The notes beneath the pieces were generated by a model. It was not told where the DNA came from. It ran no database searches and saw only the letters and a list, made by a program, of their open reading frames with translations. Below, in pieces: positions 26,819 to 35,279 of a stretch of DNA of 64,000 nucleotides. Position numbers and translations under genes: made by a program. The stretch comes from Mycobacterium sp. AZCC_0083 (lineage in GTDB: Bacteria; Actinomycetota; Actinomycetes; Mycobacteriales; Mycobacteriaceae): positions 62,001 to 126,000 of the forward strand of contig NZ_JACHGP010000003.1 of NCBI RefSeq assembly GCF_014202335.1, in the 5' to 3' direction. Numbering within the stretch: the stretch's first letter is position 1; each line of letters begins with the position of its first letter.

Positions 26819-27493
26819 ATGAGACAACATGTCGACGCCACCCGATGCCACACTGGATCGGTGGTACGGACCGGCGCTCGGGCGAACGCACTGCAAATTC
26901 TCTTTAGCCAGGTTGGGCACAGTGCGATGTCAGATGCCCCTCCTGTGCCGAGGCTCGATACCCTTCCACCGAACGCTCGCGAAGAAGTGCTCGACCTTTT
27001 TCGAGCGCTGGGCGGACAGACCCCGATGCCGCCACTCCGGCCCGGCGCATGGGATTTGGTCTTCGCTGATGGGCTGGTGGTGGAACTGGACGAAGAATTG
27101 CACTTCAACCGATACCGGGCGCAGAGTTTGCAACCCACCTGGGCGACCGACCTGCCTTGGTATGACGTCTATCTCGGCCTGTGTCGTGACCGCGAACAGG
27201 AGTGCCTTGCCGCAGGCAAGTGGGGAAAGCGCTGGACGAACCCGTCATGCGAAACCATGTTTGGCTCACCATCGCCGCCGGGTGTGCTGGACGAACATGG
27301 CTCTCCACGCTGGAAGCAACGCGCGCTCTACGACACGATCAAGGACATCGCCGCGCTACACTCCAGCGTCTTCCGACTGTGCCGACTATCGGTGTGGGAC
27401 TCCGTCGGCGACACCATGGTCGGCGACGCACTGGCCGGAGCAGCCATCGAGCGTGAACACCTCGCTGACTTCATCGGACGGCGCACGATTTAA
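26819..27493 (+). CDS. Uncharacterised protein with VELDEELHFNRYR motif
   Basis: About 224 residues using the ATG at 26819; the frame is open from 26633 and the start is uncertain. The core is PGAWDLVFADGLVVELDEEL followed by HFNRYRAQSL, a pattern I recall from a family of unknown function in actinobacterial prophages and islands. The D...ELDEE arrangement between hydrophobic strands could be a restriction-endonuclease-like centre, but no Lys is obvious. It is convergent with the serine recombinase and shares 4 bp with its stop. Confidence 0.65.
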   Translation: MRQHVDATRCHTGSVVRTGARANALQILFSQVGHSAMSDAPPVPRLDTLPPNAREEVLDLFRALGGQTPMPPLRPGAWDLVFADGLVVELDEELHFNRYRAQSLQPTWATDLPWYDVYLGLCRDREQECLAAGKWGKRWTNPSCETMFGSPSPPGVLDEHGSPRWKQRALYDTIKDIAALHSSVFRLCRLSVWDSVGDTMVGDALAGAAIEREHLADFIGRRTI

Positions 27494-28089
27494 GCCGCTT
27501 GGTCACCCAGATACCGGTACAGCGTCGCCCGGCTAACCCCGAGGTACTTGGCGATGTCCTTGGCAGCGTGGCCGTCGATTCTCATGCGCTTGGCGGTGGC
27601 GATGTGCTCGGCGTCGGTGACCTTGCGTGGTCGCCCGAACTTGACGCCACGTGCGCGAGATGACACCCGCTTTAACGCAGTTCGCTCTTTGGTCAACTCA
27701 CGTTCGTACTCGGCAAGTGAGCCGAGGACTCCGATCATCATCCGCCCGGCGGGTGTGGATGAGTCGATGCCGTCTGACGTCGACACCAGGGTCACGCCAC
27801 GCTCGGTGAGCGACTTGACCGTCTGCAAGATGTGCCACAAGTTGCGGCCAAGGCGGTCGAGCTTCCAGACCACGACGGTGTCGCCGTTGCGAACGTAGGA
27901 CATCAGCTCAGCGAGTCCGGGCCGGTCATCGCGTCCGCCCGACATCACGTCGGAGAACACCTTCGTGACTCCTGCTGCGATGAGTGCCTCGTTCTGCTGA
28001 TCGAGAGTCTGGGCCACGGTCGAGACCCGGGTGTACCCGACACGGCTACCGGTGGTGGGTTGGGCGATGCGCTCGGCATTGTGTCTCAT
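27490..28089 (-). CDS. Serine recombinase / resolvase family protein
   Basis: 199 residues from ATG 28089 (an earlier ATG at 28122 is possible). N-terminal catalytic domain: VGYTRVSTVAQTLDQQNEAL with Ser23 as nucleophile, DVMSGGRDDRPGLAEL, VVWKLDRLGRNLWHILQTV and the helix-E region GRMMIGVLGSLAEYERELTK. The C-terminal HTH (AKDIAKYLGVSRATLYRYLG) is intact. Complete small Hin/Tn3-type resolvase; may invert or resolve DNA within the island or be a transposon remnant. I found no terminal inverted repeats around it. Confidence 0.93.
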   Translation of the reverse strand: MRHNAERIAQPTTGSRVGYTRVSTVAQTLDQQNEALIAAGVTKVFSDVMSGGRDDRPGLAELMSYVRNGDTVVVWKLDRLGRNLWHILQTVKSLTERGVTLVSTSDGIDSSTPAGRMMIGVLGSLAEYERELTKERTALKRVSSRARGVKFGRPRKVTDAEHIATAKRMRIDGHAAKDIAKYLGVSRATLYRYLGDQAA

Positions 28090-28395
28090 AATGGCCCAGA
28101 ACGCAGATACGAGACAGTCCATTCCGAGACGGACATTCGAGACAGGGCAACCTCTGCGAATCGGAGCGTGGCTGCCGCCTCACCAGGGGTCTCGTATGTG
28201 GTCACATCTGAGACTGTGACGATGGCGTTCGTACGGCTTTTGGGTATCTCGTACGCCTTGTGAGTATGTCCCCCAACGGGCGGCAGGCCAGCACCGGCGA
28301 GTGGCATGTCGTCAAGCCATGGACCGTACGGCATGGTTAAATACGGCAACTTGGCGCGACGGAGATATCCGTGACAAGTAGGGGAGGGCTGCAGA

Positions 28396-28686
28396 GTGAC
28401 TGCACTGTCGTCAACGGTCGAAGTCGGGGTCGGGATCGCCCTGATGATTCTCGGCGTGGTCGTGCTCTTCTTCGGGGTTGGCGGCGGGATCGCGAAGATG
28501 ATCAGAGATCTCAGGACCGAACCATCGATTGCAGAGAATTTTGACCCGTTCGCCGGACTAGCGAAGCTGCTGAAGGCGCTCACTGCGTTCTTGAAGGCCG
28601 CGACCAAGGCGCCGATCTGGATTTTTTTGATCTTCGTCGGGTTCGGCCTGGTTGGATTCGGCGCTTGGCTCATCGGCCAGGCGTAG
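28396..28686 (+). CDS. Small two-helix membrane protein upstream of the protease
   Basis: 96 residues from GTG 28396 with a strong GGGGAGGG upstream. Two hydrophobic segments (VGIALMILGVVVLFFGVGGG and IWIFLIFVGFGLVGFGAWLI) flank an amphipathic linker with LLKALTAFLKAATKA. It lies 21 bp before a trypsin-like protease gene and is probably co-transcribed with it. Could be a membrane effector or anchor controlled by the protease, which is inference from gene order. Confidence 0.7.
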   Translation: MTALSSTVEVGVGIALMILGVVVLFFGVGGGIAKMIRDLRTEPSIAENFDPFAGLAKLLKALTAFLKAATKAPIWIFLIFVGFGLVGFGAWLIGQA

Positions 28687-28707
28687 ACGAGGAGATATCT
28701 TCTAGCC

Positions 28708-29730
28708 ATGTTCTTTGCCAACGAGTTCGGCCAGGGGAAGCGCGGGTCGCTTCGCGAGGCTCTTGAGTGGGCAGAAGTGCTGGAAGAAGCGGTGGGCAGG
28801 TGGGCCAACTTCGGCGGTTCAGACGAAGATCGACGTGCCGTTGGCGACCAAGAACCCGGACAACACTGGATTGGCACGGGAGTTGCGTCCCGGAGTGGAT
28901 CGCCGGATCCTCTCAGGGACGAGTGGACGGCGGTCGTGATCGTCGAGCACCTACGTGTGTTGAGAACGCCGAAGGGCCGTAGATTCAAGCAGCTCGCCGG
29001 CGCTTTCATGAAAGCTCATTCAGCGTCGTTTTCGACTCTTGTCGTGGGTTCCGTGCTAGTTGCAGCGGATGCCGCCGTCGTTGGTGGCTCAGTGAGCGTG
29101 CCCGGCGGCCCCGGCGGCACACTCGGCGGCACTCTCGCCGCTGGAAGTGGGCGCACCGCAGTGACCGCAGGGCACATTGTTTGGTCAGGACTGAGGGGCG
29201 GAATTGCAGAGCAATCGGCCCCGTCCATTGGCGTTTCACAGCGAGAAATAGGTCACGTCATAGGGTGGTCGCACATCCGTCGGAAGCACAACAAATCCGA
29301 CCTCGGCCTGATTGACCTGCACCCTCAGTGCGACGATGGAACGCGGACTGGGTTCAGGGAAGTTGATCCTGACGACCTAGCTGGATTGCGGGTCCGGAAG
29401 ACGGGATCGAGGACCGAGACTACCTTTGGACACGTAACGCTCATACGGACGAAGGGAATCGGCGTTTCCTACCACGGGAAGCGCAGACTTTTCGATGGGT
29501 TGTTTGCCGTCGAAGGTGAGCAGGAGAAATTCGCGTGGTACGGCGACTCTGGGGCGCTCATCTATCCCGGCGAAACACCTTCAGACGGCGACGTGGCGAT
29601 CGGAATGATCACCGCAGTGTCTATGACCTCAAGAGGGTCTGGTAAGCCCGTGTGTTGGGCAGCAGGTTCGACGGCGTTGTCGGATACGATGAAAGAGATC
29701 CTACAAGGCAGCGGTCGATCGAAAGCGTGA
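28708..29730 (+). CDS. Trypsin-like serine protease
   Basis: 340 residues. A chymotrypsin-fold triad is readable in order: His156 in TAVTAGHIVW, Asp198 in SDLGLIDL, and Ser281 in YGDSGALIYPG, followed by the usual IGMITAVSM strand. The N-terminal ~110 residues form an acidic helical extension (FGQGKRGSLREALEWAEVLE) with no signal peptide, so the enzyme is probably cytoplasmic. It sits between a small membrane protein and a 78-residue protein that resembles a domain often attached to such proteases. Cytoplasmic trypsin-like proteases in islands are frequently parts of conflict systems; that role here is inferred. Confidence 0.82.
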   Translation: MFFANEFGQGKRGSLREALEWAEVLEEAVGRWANFGGSDEDRRAVGDQEPGQHWIGTGVASRSGSPDPLRDEWTAVVIVEHLRVLRTPKGRRFKQLAGAFMKAHSASFSTLVVGSVLVAADAAVVGGSVSVPGGPGGTLGGTLAAGSGRTAVTAGHIVWSGLRGGIAEQSAPSIGVSQREIGHVIGWSHIRRKHNKSDLGLIDLHPQCDDGTRTGFREVDPDDLAGLRVRKTGSRTETTFGHVTLIRTKGIGVSYHGKRRLFDGLFAVEGEQEKFAWYGDSGALIYPGETPSDGDVAIGMITAVSMTSRGSGKPVCWAAGSTALSDTMKEILQGSGRSKA

Positions 29731-29734
29731 CGGA

Positions 29735-29971
29735 ATGCCTGGTCAAAGTATTGCCGACGCCGAATCGGCGCGGGATCAGCTAATGAAACTGATGAGCTGG
29801 ACTCAACGGCGCAAGATGAACGGTACTGGGCTTGAGCGGCTTCCCGACGGGGGCTGGGGCATCGTAATTCTGCTCGATCATCGGCTGCGGAGGCCGCTCG
29901 AGGTGCCGACACACGTCTCAGGTATCCCTATTCGCGTAAAGGAAATCGGACCGACCGAGGCGCTTGCGTAG
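29735..29971 (+). CDS. Small protein resembling a trypsin-associated beta-domain
   Basis: 78 residues, 4 bp after the protease stop. After a short helix, the sequence MNGTGLERLPDGGWGIVILL and, further on, EVPTHVSGIPIRVKEIGP follows the pattern GxGx...GGxxxxVxL...xPxxxxGxPVxVxxxG, which I recall both from small stand-alone proteins and from the N-terminal domain of some trypsin-like (Nal1-like) proteases. Likely a partner of the adjacent protease, as substrate, inhibitor or sensor. Confidence 0.65.
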   Translation: MPGQSIADAESARDQLMKLMSWTQRRKMNGTGLERLPDGGWGIVILLDHRLRRPLEVPTHVSGIPIRVKEIGPTEALA

Positions 29972-30058
29972 AGCCGCGCGGGTAGGTCGGGATTGCTGAG
30001 CCGTATCTAGCGATCAAAGAGTTACTTGGCGGCGGCTGCGTCGACGGCGTCTGGGGAG

Positions 30059-30255
30059 CTAGTGGTGACGAGGAGCACTGACCCCCTGTGCATCCCCGGT
30101 CGTGGCCACATTCACCTGGTCATGCCCGACGACGGCGATGGCGACAGCAACGGCGGCTACAGCGAAAATCGCCACGATCAGCGCCCATTTCCGCCCGATC
30201 CCAGCTGCCGTAGGACCCTGAACCCGGCGAACGTCTCCCCGATCGTCAGCGGCAT
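30059..30255 (-). pseudogene. Ser/Thr protein kinase relic with catalytic domain deleted
   Basis: The minus strand from ATG 30255 reads MPLTIGETFAGFRVLRQLGS followed by GG, the N-terminus of mycobacterial PknF-type kinases up to the glycine-rich loop. It then jumps, in another frame, to a transmembrane segment KWALIVAIFAVAAVAVAIAV and a short extracellular tail ending at TAG 30059. Everything between the P-loop and the juxtamembrane region (about 250 residues in intact kinases) is gone. This is an internally deleted kinase gene. Confidence 0.7.
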
Positions 30256-30450
30256 GAGTTCGGATGCTAGCCCGTACATGTCGACGGAGAGCGGGTTCGG
30301 ATAGGCGGAGCTTGCTGACTCTCAGTTGTGATGATCGCGACGGATGTCGTTAGGCCACATAATCTGGCCGAGGCCGCGCGTCATACCCGCCGAGTCTCTT
30401 CAAACGATCGTTTCGCGACGGATGAGCGATGGCCCTGCTGAGCTGTTGCT
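30256..30450. other. Intergenic region
   Basis: About 195 bp between the kinase relic and the PIN-domain gene; no feature recognised. Confidence 0.4.
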
Positions 30451-31983
30451 CTAGGGCGACGCCACTGGCCCTCCGTTGTCGAGGGCGTCCGCGTCTTCGC
30501 CTAAGTCGGAGTCGCCATTACCCGGGTCCGCATCTCTGGAAGCTCCGATCATCTCGGCGGTACTGGGTTTGCCGCCGAACAGGACGCGACGCATGGTCTC
30601 GGCGGTCTCATTGGCCTGGGCGTTGAGGGCCTCGACAATGTTCGGTGAGCCGCTGAAGAGGATCTTGCGCATGGTCTCGGCGGTCTCATTGGCCTGCCGG
30701 CTGATCATCTCGGCGGCACTGGGCGAGCCGCTGAAGAGAGTCTTGCGCATGGTCTCGGCGGTCTCATTGGCCTGGGCGTTGAGGGCCTCGACAATGCTCG
30801 GTGAGCCGCTGAAGAGGATCTTGCGCATGGTCTCGGCGGTCTCATTGGAGTGAACGCCGACTAGTCCGGCGATGCCGGAAAGCGGTGGGTCGACAGAGTG
30901 TCGTTCCGCCCTTCGATCCCGGCGGGCGCGCATGGGATCTCCAGGCAGCGCTACGGCGGAATCGACGGTCATCTCAAGCACCTCGCCGCTTGGTGAGACT
31001 CTGACTTGGCCGGACAGTCGCAATTCCTTGGTGTACTCATGGCCGGCGAACTGAGTGTCTAGCGCAGCGATGTCGACCTCTGCGTCAACGCTGAATCGTC
31101 CTGTCCAGCCGGCGTCGCCTCGCCTAGCCCCTTCGGTGAAGATCCACCCGCCGACTTCCTCACGTGCGCCAGCGACTTCGGCGACTTGTACTTCCAATGG
31201 AAGGGCGGCTTGGTCGGGATCCAGCACCAACCCGGCAAGGACCTCGATCAACTTGTTGTCCAAAGCGTCATCGTCGAGTATGTCGACCAGCCGTTCAAGC
31301 GTCTCGGCATCGATCGGTGAGAACTGGCTGGCGAAGTGTTGCTCGATTCGGTTCAGACTGAGCACGTAGAAGACTCTTTCGGAGAGCCTCCGCTCGGTCA
31401 GCTCCGCAACCAACTCCTTGTGGAACAGGATGGGGCAAGCATCGCGTGTTCCCTTGCCGTCGCTGGTCCAGTTACCGGCTTTGGGTCCGAAATCCGTGTG
31501 GTTATCGCTCACCAACCACACTTCGGTTTCGGGGTTGGCTTGCGCTGCTGCCAGGACCGAGTGCCAAACCAGCGTGTCGCGAAACCCATCCTTGTCGCCG
31601 CCTCCATATGGCGCGCGACTGCCCGACGCGCGGCGGGCGATGTCCATGTAATCGATCGCCGGCGTCGGCCAGACCTTGACACCCATGGCGTTCAACCTGG
31701 TGCGCAGCGACATCTCGTATGCGCTAGACACTTCGTCAATGCGTGACACGATCGCAGCCTTTGCGTCGTCAAGGCCGAACACGCCGAGGTTCAGGTCGAC
31801 GACTTTCTGACGGCTGCTTGCCCAGCCGCGCTGAACGACATTCACCGTTTCCATCACAACGACTTCTGGGACGACCACTTCGATGTCCCACTCTGCGGCG
31901 TGATCCGTCAGGGAGCGCCACGCTCGGCTCTCTAGAAGGGGTGATGCAACAAGGATGTTCGTGTCGACGACGATCACTGCCAC
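30451..31983 (-). CDS. PIN-domain (DUF4935-like) nuclease with four C-terminal 26-residue repeats
   Basis: 510 residues from GTG 31983, with AAGGAGG about 10 bases upstream; a GTG at 32010 would add nine. The N-terminal PIN domain has the acidic set VVDTNILVASP, VVVMETVNV, GDKDGFRDTLVW and WLVSDNHTDFG, typical of the larger DUF4935 PIN group. A middle beta-rich region (residues ~260-370) follows. The C-terminus carries four tandem 26-residue repeats (DNA 30535-30846): NETAETMRKILFSGSP plus a helix alternating between IVEALNAQA and AAEMISRQA types. The tail is acidic. Predicted RNase; the repeats may mediate oligomerisation. Confidence 0.85.
   Translation of the reverse strand: MAVIVVDTNILVASPLLESRAWRSLTDHAAEWDIEVVVPEVVVMETVNVVQRGWASSRQKVVDLNLGVFGLDDAKAAIVSRIDEVSSAYEMSLRTRLNAMGVKVWPTPAIDYMDIARRASGSRAPYGGGDKDGFRDTLVWHSVLAAAQANPETEVWLVSDNHTDFGPKAGNWTSDGKGTRDACPILFHKELVAELTERRLSERVFYVLSLNRIEQHFASQFSPIDAETLERLVDILDDDALDNKLIEVLAGLVLDPDQAALPLEVQVAEVAGAREEVGGWIFTEGARRGDAGWTGRFSVDAEVDIAALDTQFAGHEYTKELRLSGQVRVSPSGEVLEMTVDSAVALPGDPMRARRDRRAERHSVDPPLSGIAGLVGVHSNETAETMRKILFSGSPSIVEALNAQANETAETMRKTLFSGSPSAAEMISRQANETAETMRKILFSGSPNIVEALNAQANETAETMRRVLFGGKPSTAEMIGASRDADPGNGDSDLGEDADALDNGGPVASP
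30535..30846 (-). repeat. Four tandem 78-bp coding repeats in the PIN-domain gene
   Basis: Period 78 bp = 26 codons, frame preserved. Repeats 1 and 3 are almost identical (one residue different), while 2 and 4 share a different second half, giving an A-B-A-B order that suggests a 156-bp unit was duplicated after the first duplication. Confidence 0.85.
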
Positions 31984-32091
31984 CCGCGCGATTGTCCTCC
32001 TTGGTGGCACGATCCGTCCGCCAGGGGGACCGTTATTGAGACGGGGAGCGCGTGCACCCCCGACGGCACTGTCACCAGAAGCGCACGGTGG

Positions 32092-32361
32092 TCAGCCTCC
32101 GGCTGATGATCCTGGAGGGACTGGCAAACCGCTCACCAACTCTCCCGCATCGGTGGCGAGGCCGTCGGCGATCTTCACGATCGTCTCCAGGCGCAAGCTG
32201 CGCTGACCACGCTCGACCTTGCCCAGCTGCGTCCAGTGGATGCCACATCGTACGGCGGCGGCCTCCTGGCTGAGGCCCAACGATTGCCGACGATCACGCA
32301 CACGCTCACCGAAGACACGGGTGGTCTCATTTAGGGCGGGCTTGGATCGTTCGTCGGACAT
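32092..32361 (-). CDS. XRE-family helix-turn-helix regulator
   Basis: 89 residues from ATG 32361 (MSDERSKPALNETTRVFGER); an ATG at 32391 would add ten. A Cro/C1 HTH is clear: RDRRQSLGLSQEAAAVRCGI then HWTQLGKVERGQRSLRLETI. It lies upstream of the PIN-domain gene in the same direction (about 110 bp gap) and probably regulates it, itself, or the divergent small membrane protein gene. Confidence 0.85.
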   Translation of the reverse strand: MSDERSKPALNETTRVFGERVRDRRQSLGLSQEAAAVRCGIHWTQLGKVERGQRSLRLETIVKIADGLATDAGELVSGLPVPPGSSAGG

Positions 32362-32528
32362 GATGCCCAACCACATACGGCCAGTGCGCAATGGGCCAGA
32401 GTGTCAAATACGCATGTGCATCGCACCCATGTCTAATCGGCCTAGTATTGTCGAGCTGTTGCCAGCCGGAACGCGGGAGACCGCTTGGTGGCGGATCTGT
32501 AGCAGCGTCGCAGGTTTGAGGGGGCACC

Positions 32529-32849
32529 ATGCTTGAGCGCGTCGGCGCGTTTTGGAGTCGGCTTAGCACCGGGGGCCGCGTAGGCATTGCGACTGCTGCA
32601 GGCGTGGTGATCATCGGGATCATCGCGGCTGTGATTACACAGGTTGGACACAGCGACTCATGGAAGTACGGCTACGACCACGCTGGTACAGCAATATCGT
32701 TGGTGAGGCAGGGAGTGTCAGCCGAGTCAGGTTGCAGATCGGTGGTGGGAATCGCTGCGGGCTACGCCACCGAAGCCCAGAGCAAATCGGACGACTACGG
32801 CGACATGTACGACGGGTGCATGGCGGCGGTCAAGGACAATTCCGGGTAA
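32529..32849 (+). CDS. Small single-pass membrane protein
   Basis: 106 residues with an N-terminal transmembrane helix (VGIATAAGVVIIGIIAAVITQV, residues ~18-39) and an exported-looking C-terminal part containing two Cys (ESGCRSVVGIA, DGCMAAVKD) that could pair. GGGGGCACC precedes the start. Resembles the many short anchored proteins of mycobacterial phages and islands; function unknown. Divergent from the XRE gene. Confidence 0.7.
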   Translation: MLERVGAFWSRLSTGGRVGIATAAGVVIIGIIAAVITQVGHSDSWKYGYDHAGTAISLVRQGVSAESGCRSVVGIAAGYATEAQSKSDDYGDMYDGCMAAVKDNSG

Positions 32850-32960
32850 TCGATCTTCCGGACGACACCCCCGATCGGTCGGGCAAGGATCGGTCAATTC
32901 CCTCTGAGACGTGGAGGTCAGCGACTGCCTCGGCGGACTGGTTCGGTGAGAACCCAGCCT

Positions 32961-33098
32961 CTACAAGTCGTCTAACCGCTTCTGCTGCATCTTGATGCGG
33001 CCCAGATGTCCGAACTTCTGCTCGACGCGGTGAATCTCCCTCGCCTGCGCTAGTGAGATGAAGGGGTTGGCGTGCCGCGACCCGGCGCGGCCACTCAT
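32961..33098 (-). CDS. Possible very small protein (45 residues)
   Basis: A short minus-strand frame (MSGRAGSRHANPFISLAQAR ... EQKFGHLGRIKMQQKRLDDL) looks protein-like: helical, charged, and ending cleanly. No good ribosome site is visible and an overlapping frame is also open, so this is tentative. Confidence 0.3.
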   Translation of the reverse strand: MSGRAGSRHANPFISLAQAREIHRVEQKFGHLGRIKMQQKRLDDL

Positions 33099-33959
33099 GA
33101 AGCTCAGGCAGGTCAACGACGGTCACGTACTCGAAATTCCAGCAGCCACAGCCCGCTTGACATCATCGCCTGACGCCCTACGCGACGTCAGAGCTGACCC
33201 TAAGAACCTGGTGTTGGTTAATGACGATTCACCGAGTACCTCAGAAGCTGAACTGAATACGCATTCGCCGTGGTTGAAGTGTCGACGCATGGCGCAAGTG
33301 CGAGGCGGTAAGCCGATTCAGACCTTGGAACAACTCAACAATTTGTCATCCTCTACAGGCTGATCGGACCAGCCAATCTTCTTGATCTGCAGTCAGTTAG
33401 GAAGCCGCGTGCGCGCCCCGCGACTCCTAGCCCAGTCCTATGCGACCCCGTGACTGCCAGTGGCTTCGACCGGACCATCTGGTGCTGTCACCGGCTTGGT
33501 GCGTGACCGCCGCTACCTTCGCCAGAAACCCAGCTCGTAGCTTCACCCGCGAGTACAACCGCTGGCGTGAAGCCGCTGCTTTGACAGCCGAGAGCACCTG
33601 TTGTTTCAGTGAACTCAGAATACACCACGACCGCAACCAATCTGCAGATCGATTATCAACCTATAGTGTTGCTACAGTATATATTTCGATGCTCACCAGC
33701 GTCGTTGCCACGCGGACTGGGCGCGAGACCGACCACTGCTCCTTGGTTGTCGGATTTGCCTAGGCCATGCGGAGATTCTCTGGTCACGGTGTGCGCGTGC
33801 GAGAAGGCCGACCATGGCGAGGTTCAGCCCGTCGGACTCCAGGGATCTGAACCCCATACCGGGGTCACTTGGCCGAGTCGGCGAGGATCCGTAAGTTAGC
33901 TTGTGCGCGTGAAAGTTTCTTCACCACTGCGTGAGCCGCTATGAATGGGGGAACCTTGT
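33099..33959. other. Gene-poor stretch of the island
   Basis: About 860 bp without a confident gene. A plus-strand frame from ATG 33097 (MKLRQVNDGHVLEIPAATAR, 88 residues, ending 33363) is possible but has no ribosome site. A relatively AT-rich patch around 33605-33700 (with tatagtgttgctacagtata) could hold a promoter. No tRNA or repeat recognised. Confidence 0.4.
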
Positions 33960-34529
33960 CTAGTCTCCGGGCTCGTTGACGTCCGGAAGCTGTGCGAGTG
34001 GGCCGGGTAGGACATAGAAGAACCGTTGGGACAGGCCGAGGTAATGCTGGATCGGATAGCCTTGGAGTTCCAAAGCGCGACCGCGTATCTTGCTCAGCTC
34101 GCGCCCCAGTGTCAATTGCGTCTTCCAGGGACTCCAGGCCAACCGAGACAGAACTTCAGCTGTGTCGCGGACGAGAGTGTTGAACGCAGTCGGGGGACTC
34201 CCCCAGAACTCTTGATCGACTGGATCGAAGTCCACTGCGTCGCCGCTCAAATAGCGGGCGGCGCGAGCGAAGACCACGTAATGCTGCAATGCACGTCTAG
34301 GGATGCGGGCTAGTAGGCCAGCCGTTTCCAGGTCACGGATGGCAGTGACGAACTCGGGGAAGTCCTCGCCATTCGCAGTCCTTGAGAAACGTGCCTCCTC
34401 GACCGCTGCCACTGCTTTCAGGAACTCGCTGCGGATCTCGCGGCGTGCTCCGGCTGCTCCAACGTATTGCCCGATCGCACCGCCAACGCCCAGTGCAGCA
34501 ATCAATGAGGCGAGCGTCGACACATCCAC
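33960..34529 (-). CDS. Uncharacterised membrane-anchored protein
   Basis: About 189 residues from the GTG at 34529; an ATG at 34604 is possible but would leave only 21 bp to the divergent gene. The N-terminus has a hydrophobic segment (TLASLIAALGVGGAIGQYVG), followed by a helical, charged cytoplasmic part (REIRSEFLKAVAAVEEARFS) and a C-terminal half with LSRLAWSPWKTQLTLGRELS. No family recognised. Divergent from an HEPN-like gene. Confidence 0.65.
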   Translation of the reverse strand: MDVSTLASLIAALGVGGAIGQYVGAAGARREIRSEFLKAVAAVEEARFSRTANGEDFPEFVTAIRDLETAGLLARIPRRALQHYVVFARAARYLSGDAVDFDPVDQEFWGSPPTAFNTLVRDTAEVLSRLAWSPWKTQLTLGRELSKIRGRALELQGYPIQHYLGLSQRFFYVLPGPLAQLPDVNEPGD

Positions 34530-34625
34530 CGCGCCAACATATCGGTTGGAGCAGTCGAGGGTCGGCATCCGGGGCACTTGTGAACTGGTACGGCTCAGAG
34601 GCACGCCTGGGGCAAGCTGATCACC

Positions 34626-35141
34626 GTGACTGACGATGTGTTTCCACTGCAGATACCCGAGGCTGGCTACCTGAACAAGGTCGGCCTGGTTGTGTTCCTT
34701 GTGGCCGAACTCGAAGGGTTAATCATTACCGACCTGGTGCGGTTCCATCCTCTGCTTCCACCGCAATTGGACTTCGCGACGTTGCGAGGCATGAAGGTGG
34801 CTGGCATGACCACATCCAACATGGGCCAGTACTTCCTGGCTCACGCCCCGCGAAGCACCGACGAGGGGGTCGCTGAGTATTACCGCGCGGGTGGGCAGGC
34901 GCTCATCGAGATCGGGCCGAAGCGCAACGCGATGTTGCACGCTCGCCCTGGTGTCGATGGCAATGACCCCCAACAGAAGCTGAGGCTGCTCAGGTGGCGG
35001 CCCGACACGGATCATGAAAAGTCCGAGGCCCACATGATCGACGACGAGTGGATCGATGACCTCATCAGCACGATCATCGAGATCCGGACCAGTGTGGTCG
35101 CATCAAGACCACGGCAGCCACGGCTCGACGGCCTTCAGTAG
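34626..35141 (+). CDS. HEPN-like protein (RxxxxH motif)
   Basis: 171 residues from GTG 34626. An all-helical profile with the sequence IGPKRNAMLHARPGVDG, in which Arg100 and His105 give the R-x4-H signature of HEPN ribonucleases; the preceding RN and following A/G residues also fit (known pattern RNxxxHA/G). The N-terminal helix VGLVVFLVAELEGLIITDLV would form the dimer interface. Likely an RNase toxin or a sensor relative. It lies close to a second RxxxxH protein on the opposite strand. Confidence 0.65.
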   Translation: MTDDVFPLQIPEAGYLNKVGLVVFLVAELEGLIITDLVRFHPLLPPQLDFATLRGMKVAGMTTSNMGQYFLAHAPRSTDEGVAEYYRAGGQALIEIGPKRNAMLHARPGVDGNDPQQKLRLLRWRPDTDHEKSEAHMIDDEWIDDLISTIIEIRTSVVASRPRQPRLDGLQ

Positions 35142-35279
35142 ATCGATCCACGGCGCGCGTCTTTTTTGAAATTTAACAACTGTCCTGCACCTGCTGTGGA
35201 CATAATCCATTGAAGCGCAGTGGAATTCGACTATAGGCACACTGTAGGGCGACAACCACGTATCCGCAGGCTCTGCTGG

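Noticed and set aside
28086..29009. Minus-strand frame across the membrane protein and protease start
   Set aside because: No motif, Pro/Ser-rich shadow composition, and it overlaps a gene pair with good ribosome sites.
30535..30846. Regular 78-bp repeats considered as a CRISPR or VNTR array
   Set aside because: The period is a multiple of three, the frame is kept, and there are no unique spacers; these are protein repeats.
33097..33363. 88-codon plus-strand frame (MKLRQVNDGHVLEIP...) as an antitoxin-like gene
   Set aside because: No ribosome site, no partner toxin, and no clear family match; kept only as a possibility in the region description.
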